From NCBI GenBank assembly GCA_963665785.1, contig OY762456.1:3100001-3164000 (forward strand): a DNA stretch of 64,000 nt, in the 5' to 3' direction. Shown here piece after piece: positions 1-8,580 of this stretch (position 1 is the first letter of the stretch; every line of letters begins with the position of its first letter). The notes beneath the pieces are model-generated. The model saw nothing but the letters and a program-made list of their open reading frames with translations. It was not told where the DNA came from and ran no database searches. The stretch is from UBA7455 sp026713185. Lineage in GTDB: Bacteria; Pseudomonadota; Gammaproteobacteria; Pseudomonadales; Azotimanducaceae. Position numbers and translations under genes: made by a program.

Positions 1-305
1 ATCAAATTGAACCAGTTCCAGAAAAACAGGATTCCCACAAACAGATAGCCGTAGAACAGTATATTGGCTTCAAGGTATGGACGCGTAATCGTATCCTGAA
101 GATCTATTTCGCGTTTGCGATTGTAACTTGATATCAACCCCAGCAAGATCGCCAGAGCCATGGGCGGATTGATATACTGCCAATTTGGACTATAGTGAGA
201 AGTCTCAGTCGAAATGTAATAAAGCGGCTCAATCACTGTGTGGATTGCGACTACAACCGCTACGAGGACGAGAAAGTAACCCATTATTCTGTTTAGCATT
301 TCCAT
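1..305 (-). CDS. partial small membrane protein, unknown function
   Basis: About 101 codons are visible and the frame runs off the left edge of the window, so the C-terminus is missing. The start is the ATG at 305, with GGAG about eight bases upstream; a second in-frame ATG lies two codons later. Three hydrophobic segments are evident: residues about 8-29, 47-60 and 84-100, separated by a short polar loop (YNRKREIDLQD). This pattern fits a small integral membrane protein of the inner membrane. I do not recognise a family. It runs in the same direction as the carbonic anhydrase gene and lies just downstream of it (54 bases), so the two could share a transcript. Confidence 0.6.
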   Translation of the reverse strand, partial: MEMLNRIMGYFLVLVAVVVAIHTVIEPLYYISTETSHYSPNWQYINPPMALAILLGLISSYNRKREIDLQDTITRPYLEANILFYGYLFVGILFFWNWFNL

Positions 306-359
306 GGTTGTCTCCTTTTCATGGGACATAAAATGAATTGATCAAGACGGGATTCAGGT

Positions 360-857
360 TCAGCCGGCAGAAACCTCATTGAGACTTCCAGTGGCGCAAT
401 CATAGATAAATCCCCTGACCTGATCCTTGTCAGGGATAAAAGGACTGGCGTGAATGCGAGCCATGGATTGGCGGACATCCTGCTCCAGAGACCTGAAAGC
501 TTCCATTGCAAATTGTGGTCGCAGACCGGTATCGGCTTCTATCATATCCTTGACATCATCGTCCCGGAAGGTCAGCATCCCGCAGTCCGTGTGGTGGATC
601 AGGATGATCTCCCGGGTATTCAGAAGACGTTGCGAAATAACCAGGGAACGAATTACGTCATCAGTGACCACACCACCGGCATTGCGAATCACGTGAGCAT
701 CACCTTCCTCCAGTCCCAGAATTTTGTAAACATCGAGACGCGCATCCATACAAGCCACTACAGCCATCCCACGAGCCGGTGGTATGGGCAAGTCACCCTT
801 GTCGAAACTCCTGGCATAACGGGAATTATTGGCTAGTAGTTCGTCAATCTGGGTCAT
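360..857 (-). CDS. beta-class carbonic anhydrase
   Basis: Interconverts CO2 and bicarbonate in the cytoplasm. The 165-residue protein has the zinc-site pattern of the compact beta class: C36-x-D38-x-R40 in the segment ACMDARLD, then H89-T-D-C92-G. Cys36, His89 and Cys92 are the expected zinc ligands and Asp38/Arg40 the catalytic dyad. The length matches the short Rv1284-like type, not the roughly 220-residue plant/E. coli type. The ATG at 857 has AAGGAG at good spacing. It is divergent from the CoA-transferase gene. A carboxylase user of bicarbonate (ppc, accC) exists elsewhere in the window, but no direct operon link is seen. Confidence 0.92.
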   Translation of the reverse strand: MTQIDELLANNSRYARSFDKGDLPIPPARGMAVVACMDARLDVYKILGLEEGDAHVIRNAGGVVTDDVIRSLVISQRLLNTREIILIHHTDCGMLTFRDDDVKDMIEADTGLRPQFAMEAFRSLEQDVRQSMARIHASPFIPDKDQVRGFIYDCATGSLNEVSAG

Positions 858-946
858 TTATTTCTCCTTGATGTTCTGGTATTTGATACAAGCTGATATC
901 TAAAAGCTTGAAGTCATTGTATCGCTGAACCATACTCCAGGCCAAT

Positions 947-3202
947 ATGTCAGACAACTTAGGAAATGCGCCATTTGACGGACTTAGAATACTGGATCTG
1001 ACATCGGGGCCGGCGGGTGGGCTCGCTTCCATGATTCTGGCTGACTTTGGCGCCAGTGTAAGCCGGGTTATCGACCCTGAATACAACTGCCTGAACGAAG
1101 TTCCCTCCGCAAAAATGTGGTTGCGCGGTAAATCTGTTACAGACTGGTCTTTCAATCTTGTCAGGGATGCAGATGTAGTGGTAATCAGTCATCCCAATTC
1201 ACATCAATGTTGCGATTACGAAGCCTGTGCTGCTGTGAATCCTACACTGGTGTACTGTGAGATCACGGCCATGGGGCCTGACATACCCATGCCACTTTAT
1301 GAGGGATTGGTCGCGGCTAAAGCAGGCCGTATGGAACAGCTTTCAGTGATCCTGCCGGAATCAGGACCCTGTTTCTCGGCAGTACAGGTCGCAACGCATT
1401 GCACCGCGATGAATATCGTTTCCGGCATCCTTGCAGCACTGCATAAACGGCGACTTATGGGAGTTGGTGAAAAGATTTCAACCAGTCTGCTGCAGGGTTT
1501 GATGCCATTTGATATGGGACATTCCATCGCATTGCAATTATATGCCCAATTTCCACGTGAGCCACGCTCCGGTAACAGGAGTAGCCGCCGTCCAATGATG
1601 CCTACGCTCAACTATCAACCAGTACAGTGCGCCGATGGCAAATGGCTGCAACTGGGCAATTTGCTGCCCCATCTGTTTGAGAACTTCATGAAAGCAATCG
1701 GTCTGGCGGATTCACTGGCAGAATCTCACGATAACCTGGAAACAGTTCGGGACAGAATCCTGACCACCATGCATAGTAAGACATGCGCTGAGTGGATGGA
1801 GATATTTATTGCAGATGGCGGTATAGCTGCTCATCCTTACCAGCTTCCTGAGGAAACCCTTGACGATCCGGACATGACTACCAATGGTCATATCATTGAG
1901 TTGAGTGGTATCAGGCAATTGGGACCACTGGCAAACCTCACGGTAACCCCTGCCAGAATTTCCGAGTCCGGAAAATCCGGCGCCGGATGGAAGGTCAGTG
2001 CGCAATCGCCAAACCAAAAAGCGCCTCTTGCGGACATCACTGTAATTGAACTTGCTACCGTTATTGCCTCGCCGATGGCCGCTTCTTTTCTGGCAGATAT
2101 GGGGGCCCGGGTTATCAAGGTGGAAGCCATAGGCGGTGACCCATTTCGAGGGATGTATGGTTACGGGTCTGATCGCTGTAATCTGGGAAAGGAGAGCATC
2201 TGTATCGATCTCAAGACAACACAGGGTCAGTCGGTGGTGAGAAAACTCATCGCCAGGGCGGATATCCTGATTCATAACTTCAGACCTGGTGTGCCGGAAC
2301 GACTGGGAATAGATTACGCTCAACTAAGAGATGATCATCCGGGGCTGGTATACGTTTCTGCCAATGGTTACGGTCCTGCAGGCCCCGGGGCAAAGCGTCC
2401 TTCGACGCATCCGATTCCTGGCGCCGCCATGGGTGGCGCAGGATATCAGGCCGGAGGAGCACCGGAGGTACTACTGGAAATTCCTGAACTCAGAGAAACA
2501 TCCAGAAGGTTGTTTGCCTCCAACGAGGTCAATCCCGACCCTAATACAGCGGTTGTGGTCTGTGCGAGTGCTCTGTTGGGATTAACAGCACGTGAGCAAA
2601 CCGGAAAAGGCCAACAGATATTCGTCGACATGTTTGGCGCCAACGGCTACGCCAACTTTGATGCCATGGTGGACTACAAGGGTAAACCGGAACGGCCAGG
2701 TATTGGCCCGGCACTCAAAGGACCGGACCCGCTGTATCGACTATATGAGGCGAGCGACGGCTGGATTTTCCTGGGAATTAAACGCCCCCTGGAGTGGGAC
2801 GAATTCTGTTCCATCACCGGCAACCATGCACTGGACCGTGGAGATTCCGCGAGTCTGACAGACGCGCTGTCAAATTTCTTTGCCGGCAGGACTGCAGCAG
2901 AATGGGAAGATACTTTCCGAGGTACTGCCATTGGCTGTGTCGCTGCAGATGAATACACGACTGCGGAGTTTTTCTTTCAACAATGCAATGATTCATCACC
3001 CTGGATGATGTCAGTACCCCATCCGAAACTGGATCCCTTTTATCGACACCGACCATTGGTCAACTTTGCCGGGTCCATCCTGCCTGAAGGAGCGCCTGAG
3101 AGCGCTGGTGGACATGCAAGGGAACTCATGCGGGAACTTGGATATCCGGATGAAGAGGTTGACAGCTATTTTTCAGATGGAATTCTGTGGCAGGAAAGCT
3201 GA
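947..3202 (+). CDS. tandem CaiB/BaiF (family III) CoA-transferase fusion
   Basis: A 751-residue protein made of two family III CoA-transferase units, about residues 10-340 and 360-740. Members move CoA between acyl groups through an aspartyl-CoA thioester. In the second unit Asp531 (NPDPNT) sits eleven residues before the helix ALLGL, the spacing of the catalytic Asp in formyl-CoA transferase; the equivalent position of the first unit is Thr150. The first unit may therefore be structural, although single-chain enzymes normally form interlocked dimers, so the fusion may replace a heterodimer. The substrate cannot be read from sequence. The gene stands alone, divergent from carbonic anhydrase and convergent with the VOC gene. 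Confidence 0.88.
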   Translation: MSDNLGNAPFDGLRILDLTSGPAGGLASMILADFGASVSRVIDPEYNCLNEVPSAKMWLRGKSVTDWSFNLVRDADVVVISHPNSHQCCDYEACAAVNPTLVYCEITAMGPDIPMPLYEGLVAAKAGRMEQLSVILPESGPCFSAVQVATHCTAMNIVSGILAALHKRRLMGVGEKISTSLLQGLMPFDMGHSIALQLYAQFPREPRSGNRSSRRPMMPTLNYQPVQCADGKWLQLGNLLPHLFENFMKAIGLADSLAESHDNLETVRDRILTTMHSKTCAEWMEIFIADGGIAAHPYQLPEETLDDPDMTTNGHIIELSGIRQLGPLANLTVTPARISESGKSGAGWKVSAQSPNQKAPLADITVIELATVIASPMAASFLADMGARVIKVEAIGGDPFRGMYGYGSDRCNLGKESICIDLKTTQGQSVVRKLIARADILIHNFRPGVPERLGIDYAQLRDDHPGLVYVSANGYGPAGPGAKRPSTHPIPGAAMGGAGYQAGGAPEVLLEIPELRETSRRLFASNEVNPDPNTAVVVCASALLGLTAREQTGKGQQIFVDMFGANGYANFDAMVDYKGKPERPGIGPALKGPDPLYRLYEASDGWIFLGIKRPLEWDEFCSITGNHALDRGDSASLTDALSNFFAGRTAAEWEDTFRGTAIGCVAADEYTTAEFFFQQCNDSSPWMMSVPHPKLDPFYRHRPLVNFAGSILPEGAPESAGGHARELMRELGYPDEEVDSYFSDGILWQES

Positions 3203-3227
3203 GATCTCTTTTGCTCAGAGTGCCTGG

Positions 3228-4031
3228 TCATTCTTTAAACAATGGCATACCAAAAGTCAGTCTGTGACCCATAGGAGTCAACACCGTGAAGTCGCGAAAA
3301 CCGTATTCCTCATTCAACAATCCCCGGTGAATAACAGCACCACGGTCCGCCAGTTCCTGATGCAAAGCATCCACACGCTCGACGTTGTCGGGCATGTAGT
3401 CAAACTTCAGGTAAGTATCACCTTCAAAGGAATCCCTGGTGTTGTCGAATATTGCCCGGCGGCGAATCTGCAGGTGAATGCTGATCTGGTCACGAAAGAG
3501 AATGGCATAAACAGGTGCTTCTTCTTCCCCAACGCTGTAGACACCGGAAGGGCAGTCAAATCCTAGTACGTCACGGAACCAGTCAACCCCTTCAACAACA
3601 TCGCGTACCCCTAGAACAGGTGCAACCTCCCAATTTTCACTTTGGTAATCCGGGTCCTGACTAAAAGAAATGCGATGTCCATCCTTTTCTTCCACCACCA
3701 TTTCCCTCAGACCGTATGGCATCACGGTAGCCTGCTGAATGATGTTGGCGCCACTGGTGACAAACTCATCCTGCAACCTCTCCACATCGTTAACAAAGAA
3801 ATATGCACTGCGTCCAACAACATCACGCCCGTCAGAAGGCCATATTTCACGACGACGGATTTGCAGGTGCAGTTCCGTACCAGCACGGCCAAGAATAGCG
3901 TATACCGGCTGTTCTTCACCTGCCGCCCCTATAGAACCGTATGGGCAATCAAAACCGAGAGTACCGCAGTAATATTCAACTGCCGCATCCACATCGACCA
4001 CGCCCAGCACCGGTGCTATGCGGGTTAACAT
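3228..4031 (-). CDS. two-domain VOC (glyoxalase/bleomycin-resistance fold) protein
   Basis: 267 residues containing an obvious internal duplication. Each half begins APVLGV.DV and repeats LGFDCP, HLQIRRR and YG.R....GHR..F (halves about residues 1-125 and 135-265). The VOC fold includes glyoxalase I, extradiol dioxygenases and antibiotic-binding proteins. Metal ligands cannot be assigned confidently; the HLQIRRR histidine in each half is one candidate and the late GHR another. The substrate is unknown. The start is the ATG at 4031. It lies convergent with the CoA-transferase gene, with only 25 bases between them, and 260 bases of repeat-bearing DNA lie upstream. Confidence 0.8.
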   Translation of the reverse strand: MLTRIAPVLGVVDVDAAVEYYCGTLGFDCPYGSIGAAGEEQPVYAILGRAGTELHLQIRRREIWPSDGRDVVGRSAYFFVNDVERLQDEFVTSGANIIQQATVMPYGLREMVVEEKDGHRISFSQDPDYQSENWEVAPVLGVRDVVEGVDWFRDVLGFDCPSGVYSVGEEEAPVYAILFRDQISIHLQIRRRAIFDNTRDSFEGDTYLKFDYMPDNVERVDALHQELADRGAVIHRGLLNEEYGFRDFTVLTPMGHRLTFGMPLFKE

Positions 4032-4135
4032 TTTGCCGCCGACAGCCGGTCTGTGAACAGATACTGACCAACCTGGGATTCAGAGTGTTCAACTGCCAAA
4101 ATATCTTTCCATTCAATCAATACAGACCCGAAAGT

Positions 4136-4252
4136 AAAAACGATCTATCAAATAAGTACAACATCCAACCCACAGCAGATGGCTTTGGGGTGTTCATTTG
4201 CACAAGCCTAATGTCACAGCGCCGAGCTGGAGGAGCATGACTACAGGCATTC
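4136..4252 (+). repeat. truncated copy of the 147-nt dispersed inverted-repeat element
   Basis: Starting at 4175 the sequence GCAGATGGCTTTGGGG and the following bases match the left arm of the full copies at 23121 and 39776, and homology continues through the internal hairpin (GCATG, loop ACTACAGG, CATTC; 4235-4252). The hairpin's right arm is damaged here, and the right terminal repeat is missing. The 39 bases before it (4136-4174) also match a segment at about 40016-40054 within the third locus. Short reading frames over this element are repeat-derived and not called as genes. Confidence 0.8.
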
Positions 4253-4292
4253 GCTTGAGACGAAGGATTCGATTTCGGGACCCGTTGAATGT

Positions 4293-5084
4293 CTACCAGT
4301 CGTTGCGAAGTTCGCGCAGTTTCAAAAACACCGAGCGCGAGTCCGCATTCTGGGGCATGTCGGGAAATACTTCGCGCAGCCTTGAGATCACCGTTGAACT
4401 TCGCAGCCTCAGAAAGGTATTGATTTCACGCTCAAGCGCCAGTGTCGACACCAGTGGATCATTGGGGTCCTGATCCCTGATTTCATTCAGCAGATCACCG
4501 GCGCGCTGGTTATCCGGTTCACGGTCCAGGGTAAAAGCCAGGTTGTTGATCATGTAGTCGTGTCCCGGATAGATCAGCGTGTCGTCCGGTAGCACATCGA
4601 GTTGATTGGCAAAAGTCTGGTACAACTCATCGGGATGCCCGCCGCCGTGGCAATTGCCGGCGCCGGCATTGAACAAAGTGTCGCCGCAGAATAGCGCTGG
4701 CTGGTCGGTTTTGGACAAAAGGCACACATGGCTCATCGTATGTCCAGGCGTATCCATCACCAGCATTTCCACCGTACGTCCTACGCTGACAACATCACCG
4801 GCGCCAAGACCGACATCCATGCCGGCGATGGCGTCTTTCGCGTTGTGATGAGCGAGCAGACTGGCGCCGGTTGCCTCGATCATCCTGGTGTTGCCGCCAG
4901 TATGATCACCATGCTCATGGGTATTAAGGACCTGGGTGATGTCCCAGCCCTTATCTTGCGCCCGCTTCAGGCACTTCCTGTGATCCAGCGGGTCGATAGC
5001 CATTGCCTCACCCGACTCTGGACAGACAATCAGGTAATTGAAATTTCGGTACGAGTTGCCGGTCCATATTTGCTCAACGATCAT
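4293..5084 (-). CDS. MBL-fold hydrolase, glyoxalase II-like
   Basis: A cytoplasmic metallo-beta-lactamase-fold hydrolase of 263 residues, probably acting on S-lactoylglutathione-type thioesters. The metal-binding motif T-H56-x-H58-x-D60-H61 is intact, followed by DTPGHT, FCGDTLF and PGHDY, which supply the remaining metal ligands of glyoxalase II. The final C-terminal region carries the basic, Arg-rich tail common in hydroxyacylglutathione hydrolases (FLRLRSS, REVFPDMP). I prefer the ATG at 5084, which has GGAG upstream and begins the fold directly; an in-frame start at 5123 would add 13 residues without a good ribosome site. The neighbouring VOC gene has the glyoxalase I fold, so a detoxification pair is possible but not shown. 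Confidence 0.85.
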   Translation of the reverse strand: MIVEQIWTGNSYRNFNYLIVCPESGEAMAIDPLDHRKCLKRAQDKGWDITQVLNTHEHGDHTGGNTRMIEATGASLLAHHNAKDAIAGMDVGLGAGDVVSVGRTVEMLVMDTPGHTMSHVCLLSKTDQPALFCGDTLFNAGAGNCHGGGHPDELYQTFANQLDVLPDDTLIYPGHDYMINNLAFTLDREPDNQRAGDLLNEIRDQDPNDPLVSTLALEREINTFLRLRSSTVISRLREVFPDMPQNADSRSVFLKLRELRNDW

Positions 5085-5205
5085 AACTGCTCCGGGGCTG
5101 AATGGATTATCAGGATTCCACAAAAATTAAGGGCTGACAAGCGGCATTCCGGACAGGTTCGCGGAGAATACCGGTAATAATGAATAATCCAAAGCAATAT
5201 GCCTG

Positions 5206-5262
5206 AATCAAGTAAACTGTCACCCGATTACGAATAGAATTAAGTAAACTGTCACCCGAATA
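5206..5262 (+). repeat. tandem AAGTAAACTGTCACCCG motif
   Basis: Two copies of AAGTAAACTGTCACCCGA lie in a row (from about 5210 and 5241), each followed by a form of GAATAG. A third, slightly diverged copy followed by a partial fourth is at 40090-40135, next to the third copy of the 147-nt element. The motif is intergenic at both places and immediately precedes a gene start (5272 and 40146). It might be a mobile-element end, a REP-type unit or a regulator site. The sequence alone does not decide. Confidence 0.55.
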
Positions 5263-5271
5263 GCGATATTG

Positions 5272-6075
5272 ATGAAAATACTGATGCATGATAACAATGT
5301 CTCCATCAGACTAAGGCAGGTCATATTGACGGCAATGATGCTCACGGTATCTGTAGCCAATGCAGAGACAGCAGCCGTCGAATCCGACAATATGACCGCC
5401 AGGGAACTCATCGCCGGCGCAGTTGACCAGACTCGAGGCATTTCCTCCTATGCCGAATTTACCATGGTCATTCATCGACCTGACTGGCAGCGGACATCCA
5501 GCCTCAAATCATGGACACGGGGGCGCAAAGACACACTCATACGTTTTGTGGCGCCTGCAAAAGATGCAGGCAACGCAACGCTGAAGCTGGACAACAAAAT
5601 GTGGACCTTTACGCCCAGGCTGAACCGAACAATTCGACTGCCCTACAGCCTCATGTCCCAGAGCTGGGGTGGTTCCGATTTTTCCTATACGGACCTGTCA
5701 CGTTCGGATTCCTGGCTCGATGACTATGAACTCAGTATCGAATCGATACAGGTAGAAGAAGACCACAAGATCTATACGCTGGTCGCGATACCACATGATG
5801 ATGCCCCGGTGGTATGGGGTAAAGAAGAAATGTTGATTCGTGATGACTATGTGCTGCTGCTGCACACCTTTTTTGACCAGAATTTTGAACCCCTCAAGAA
5901 AATGGAAACCCTTGAAGTGGGCGAACGTGACGGGCGTATGATGGCTACCCGCATGCGAATGAGTAAACTCGATTCTCCTGACAAGTATACTGAGTTGATC
6001 TGGGGTAATGCGGATTTTGATATTGAAGTGGATGATCAGATGTTTACTCTGTTCTATCTCAAAGCTGGTGAATAG
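5272..6075 (+). CDS. LolA-like outer-membrane lipoprotein-sorting protein
   Basis: About 267 residues, exported: an N-terminal hydrophobic stretch (QVILTAMMLTVSVANA) ends in an A-N-A signal-peptidase I site. The mature protein resembles the LolA_like family (outer membrane lipoprotein-sorting protein), a periplasmic half-barrel that carries lipidated cargo: SYAEFTMVIHRPDW, a long series of alternating strands, FVAPAKDAGNATLKL and WTFTPRLNRTIRLP. It opens a run of five same-strand genes with gaps or overlaps of only a few bases, including an ABC transporter, so it probably acts as that transporter's periplasmic carrier. The start is the ATG at 5272; a TTG one codon earlier and an ATG at 5284 are alternatives, and no strong ribosome site decides. 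Confidence 0.8.
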   Translation: MKILMHDNNVSIRLRQVILTAMMLTVSVANAETAAVESDNMTARELIAGAVDQTRGISSYAEFTMVIHRPDWQRTSSLKSWTRGRKDTLIRFVAPAKDAGNATLKLDNKMWTFTPRLNRTIRLPYSLMSQSWGGSDFSYTDLSRSDSWLDDYELSIESIQVEEDHKIYTLVAIPHDDAPVVWGKEEMLIRDDYVLLLHTFFDQNFEPLKKMETLEVGERDGRMMATRMRMSKLDSPDKYTELIWGNADFDIEVDDQMFTLFYLKAGE

Positions 6076-6081
6076 GCGCTG

Positions 6082-7365
6082 ATGACTGATATAACCCTTT
6101 CCCGGGAAGCTTTAAATCCTGTACCAGGTCCCGTGTCACACCGCACCACGCCTGACCTGTTGAGCATGGCCTGGCGTAATGTCATGCGTACCCGGCGTAG
6201 GACCTGGCTTACCGCCGGCGGCATCGCCTTTGCCATTCTACTGCTTGGTTTAATGAGGTCACTGCAGGTTGGCGCATTTATCGGCGCGGTCGACAACTCG
6301 GCGCACATTATGCTCGGTCATATTCAGCTACAACATCCTGCCTATGAAGATGATCCGGCCGTTGAAAACAGTATTCGGGACGTTGATAACATCATCAAAG
6401 ACGTTGCATCACAGCCTGAGGTCGAAGTCGTTTCTGCCCGGGCACAATCTTATGCGCTGACATCTTCCGGTGAACGCAGCTTTGGCGCCCAGATTATCGG
6501 CGTGCAGTATGAACAGGAAGCAAAGTGGTCAACACTGATCAATATGCAGGTGCAGGGAAGATACATCCAGAGCCCTGGCGAATCATTTATTGGCTCTGCC
6601 CTGGCGCGCAACCTGGGCATCTCGATAGGTGACGAACTGGTCATTCTTGGCACAGCTGTCGAAGGCGGTGTGGCGGCACTGGTCACCGAGGTCGTCGGTA
6701 CCTACACCAGTGGACAGCCTGAACTGGACCGGGCCATTGCGCAGGTGTCCCTCGAAGACTTCCGGTATGCATGGAACCTTGGCGCCGACGAAGCCCATGC
6801 CATCGTCATCATTGCTGAATCCGTGGAAGCCAGCGAACAACTCGCTCCGCAACTTGCTCGTACCGGAGTTCGCAGCCTGAGCTGGCGTGAATTACAGCCT
6901 GAAATGGTACAGATGATAGAGTTGAAGCTGATCGGTACGTACGTCATGTTTATTCTGGTGGCCATTATCGTCATCTTCAGCGTCGTCAACTCTTTTATGA
7001 TGATCATTTTTGAGCGGATGCCCGAGTTTGGCATGCTCATGGCTGTGGGCATGCGTGTTCGCCACATCATTATCCAGTTGCAGATTGAGGCATTGTTCGT
7101 CTGTCTGCTAGGTATCGTTCTGGGGTTGGCAATAACGGGTTTGGGCATTGGCATCCTGAGTGAGACGGGAATCCCGTTACCGGAGCTTGCAGACGAAATG
7201 TTACAGGCCATGTCGATGCCCGACCGAATGTATCCAGTGTTTTCAGAGGGTTCACTCTACTTTGCCATCCCTGTGATGCTGGTGGGAACTCAGCTCGCCG
7301 CAATCATCCCAGGCCTGCGACTGAGACACATTCAGGCCGTTCAGGCTTTGCGTGCGGCAGAATAA
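6082..7365 (+). CDS. ABC transporter permease, FtsX/MacB (LolC/E-like) type, first subunit
   Basis: 427 residues. After a short cytoplasmic N-terminus comes one membrane helix (about residues 45-65, TWLTAGGIAFAILLLGL), a large periplasmic MacB_PCD-type domain, then three C-terminal helices (about 285-310, 335-360, 395-415). That layout is the type VII ABC (LolCE, MacB) architecture, which extracts substrates from the inner membrane by mechanotransmission instead of channelling them across. The C-terminus GLRLRHIQAVQALRAAE has the usual LR..P/Q.EAL..-like ending. It begins six bases after the LolA-like gene and ends three bases before the second permease. Confidence 0.88.
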   Translation: MTDITLSREALNPVPGPVSHRTTPDLLSMAWRNVMRTRRRTWLTAGGIAFAILLLGLMRSLQVGAFIGAVDNSAHIMLGHIQLQHPAYEDDPAVENSIRDVDNIIKDVASQPEVEVVSARAQSYALTSSGERSFGAQIIGVQYEQEAKWSTLINMQVQGRYIQSPGESFIGSALARNLGISIGDELVILGTAVEGGVAALVTEVVGTYTSGQPELDRAIAQVSLEDFRYAWNLGADEAHAIVIIAESVEASEQLAPQLARTGVRSLSWRELQPEMVQMIELKLIGTYVMFILVAIIVIFSVVNSFMMIIFERMPEFGMLMAVGMRVRHIIIQLQIEALFVCLLGIVLGLAITGLGIGILSETGIPLPELADEMLQAMSMPDRMYPVFSEGSLYFAIPVMLVGTQLAAIIPGLRLRHIQAVQALRAAE

Positions 7366-7368
7366 CTC

Positions 7369-8580
7369 ATGCCGATAACACTGTTAACGCAACTGGGTGT
7401 ACGCAATATTATTCGGCATCGTCGACGCAATCTCATGCTTTTACTGGCGATTGCGGTAGCCGTCTTCACCGTCATGATGGCAAACACATTCATTCGCGGC
7501 ATGCAGCATGATCTCAGGGAGCAGGCCATCGACAATCTGAATGGCCACGTCAGAATTCATGCGCCCGGCTACCTTGATGATCCCGGCATCGAACGTGGTT
7601 TCCTGCCAGAGGAAGGCTGGGAGGCAACGGCCAACAGCGACGAAGTTGCAGGCTGGGCTCATCGCATTCGCATTCCGGCCGTCATCATGAGCGAAAGAGA
7701 AACTCGAGGTGTTCAACTGGTAGGGGTGGACCCCGAACGCGAGACCATCTCTTTTCTCAGCAAAGTGACCTATGACGGAGAACCCTTAAGCAATTCATCA
7801 GATCGACGCATAGTCATTGGCCGGGAAATGGCGGTACAACTGGAGACACAGCTGGGTCGACGGCTCGTGATCATCACGCAGGGCGCCGATGGACTGAATC
7901 GGGAAGCGGGGTTCAGAATCGCCGGCATCTACGATGCCCAGGGCAGCGGAATGGAGAAGCTATTTGTTTTCACGGGAGTTACCGCCCTGCAAAAATTGGT
8001 GGATACCGAGCTTGTTACTGAATTATCTGTTCTATTGGTCGACGATAGCGGGCAATTGAATCTGCTTGATTCTCTGCTCGAATTCTTTACTGATCTTGAG
8101 GTTAAAACCTGGCAGCAACTGGAACCCATGGCGGCTGCATTTTTTCTGTTTGCGGATAGTGCGATTTTCATCTACTTTATCATCGTCATGACCGCACTGG
8201 TCTTTGGTCTGGTCAATACGCTGGTGACATCCGTTATGGAGCGGACCAGAGAACTGGGCATGCTCCGCGCAGTTGGGATGCGCCCGGGTACAGTAGTCAT
8301 GCAGGTTGTGCTTGAGTCCACTTTCATCATGTTGATTGGCATCGCCATTGGCATCATTCTCGGCTGGCTGGTGTTTCAGATACTGCCTTCCGAGCTGGAC
8401 ATGTCCTATTTCGGTCAGGGTATGGAACGGTATGGCGTACCTGAAAAACTCGTGCTGCGACTGTATGCGGCTGACGTGGTGCTGGTTGCCGTACTCAGCA
8501 TCGTATTCGGCGTGTTAGCCAGTCTCTATCCGGCACTCAGGTCCGTTAAACTCACGCCAGTGGAGGCACTTCGAAGATGA
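7369..8580 (+). CDS. ABC transporter permease, FtsX/MacB (LolC/E-like) type, second subunit
   Basis: 403 residues with the same plan as the preceding protein: N-terminal helix (RNLMLLLAIAVAVFTVMM), periplasmic domain, and three C-terminal helices beginning about residue 265 (FIYFIIVMTALVFGLVNTL), then ERTRELGMLRAVGM, the conserved cytoplasmic coupling region of FtsX-type permeases, and a closing P-V-E-A-L-R. It presumably forms a heterodimer with the upstream permease. Its stop codon overlaps the start of the ATPase gene by four bases (ATGA), so translation is probably coupled. The two permeases are diverged paralogues, as LolC and LolE are. Confidence 0.88.
   Translation: MPITLLTQLGVRNIIRHRRRNLMLLLAIAVAVFTVMMANTFIRGMQHDLREQAIDNLNGHVRIHAPGYLDDPGIERGFLPEEGWEATANSDEVAGWAHRIRIPAVIMSERETRGVQLVGVDPERETISFLSKVTYDGEPLSNSSDRRIVIGREMAVQLETQLGRRLVIITQGADGLNREAGFRIAGIYDAQGSGMEKLFVFTGVTALQKLVDTELVTELSVLLVDDSGQLNLLDSLLEFFTDLEVKTWQQLEPMAAAFFLFADSAIFIYFIIVMTALVFGLVNTLVTSVMERTRELGMLRAVGMRPGTVVMQVVLESTFIMLIGIAIGIILGWLVFQILPSELDMSYFGQGMERYGVPEKLVLRLYAADVVLVAVLSIVFGVLASLYPALRSVKLTPVEALRR

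Noticed and set aside
1712..2323. 203-codon open frame on the minus strand
   Set aside because: Lies within the CoA-transferase gene on the opposite strand and resembles no known protein.
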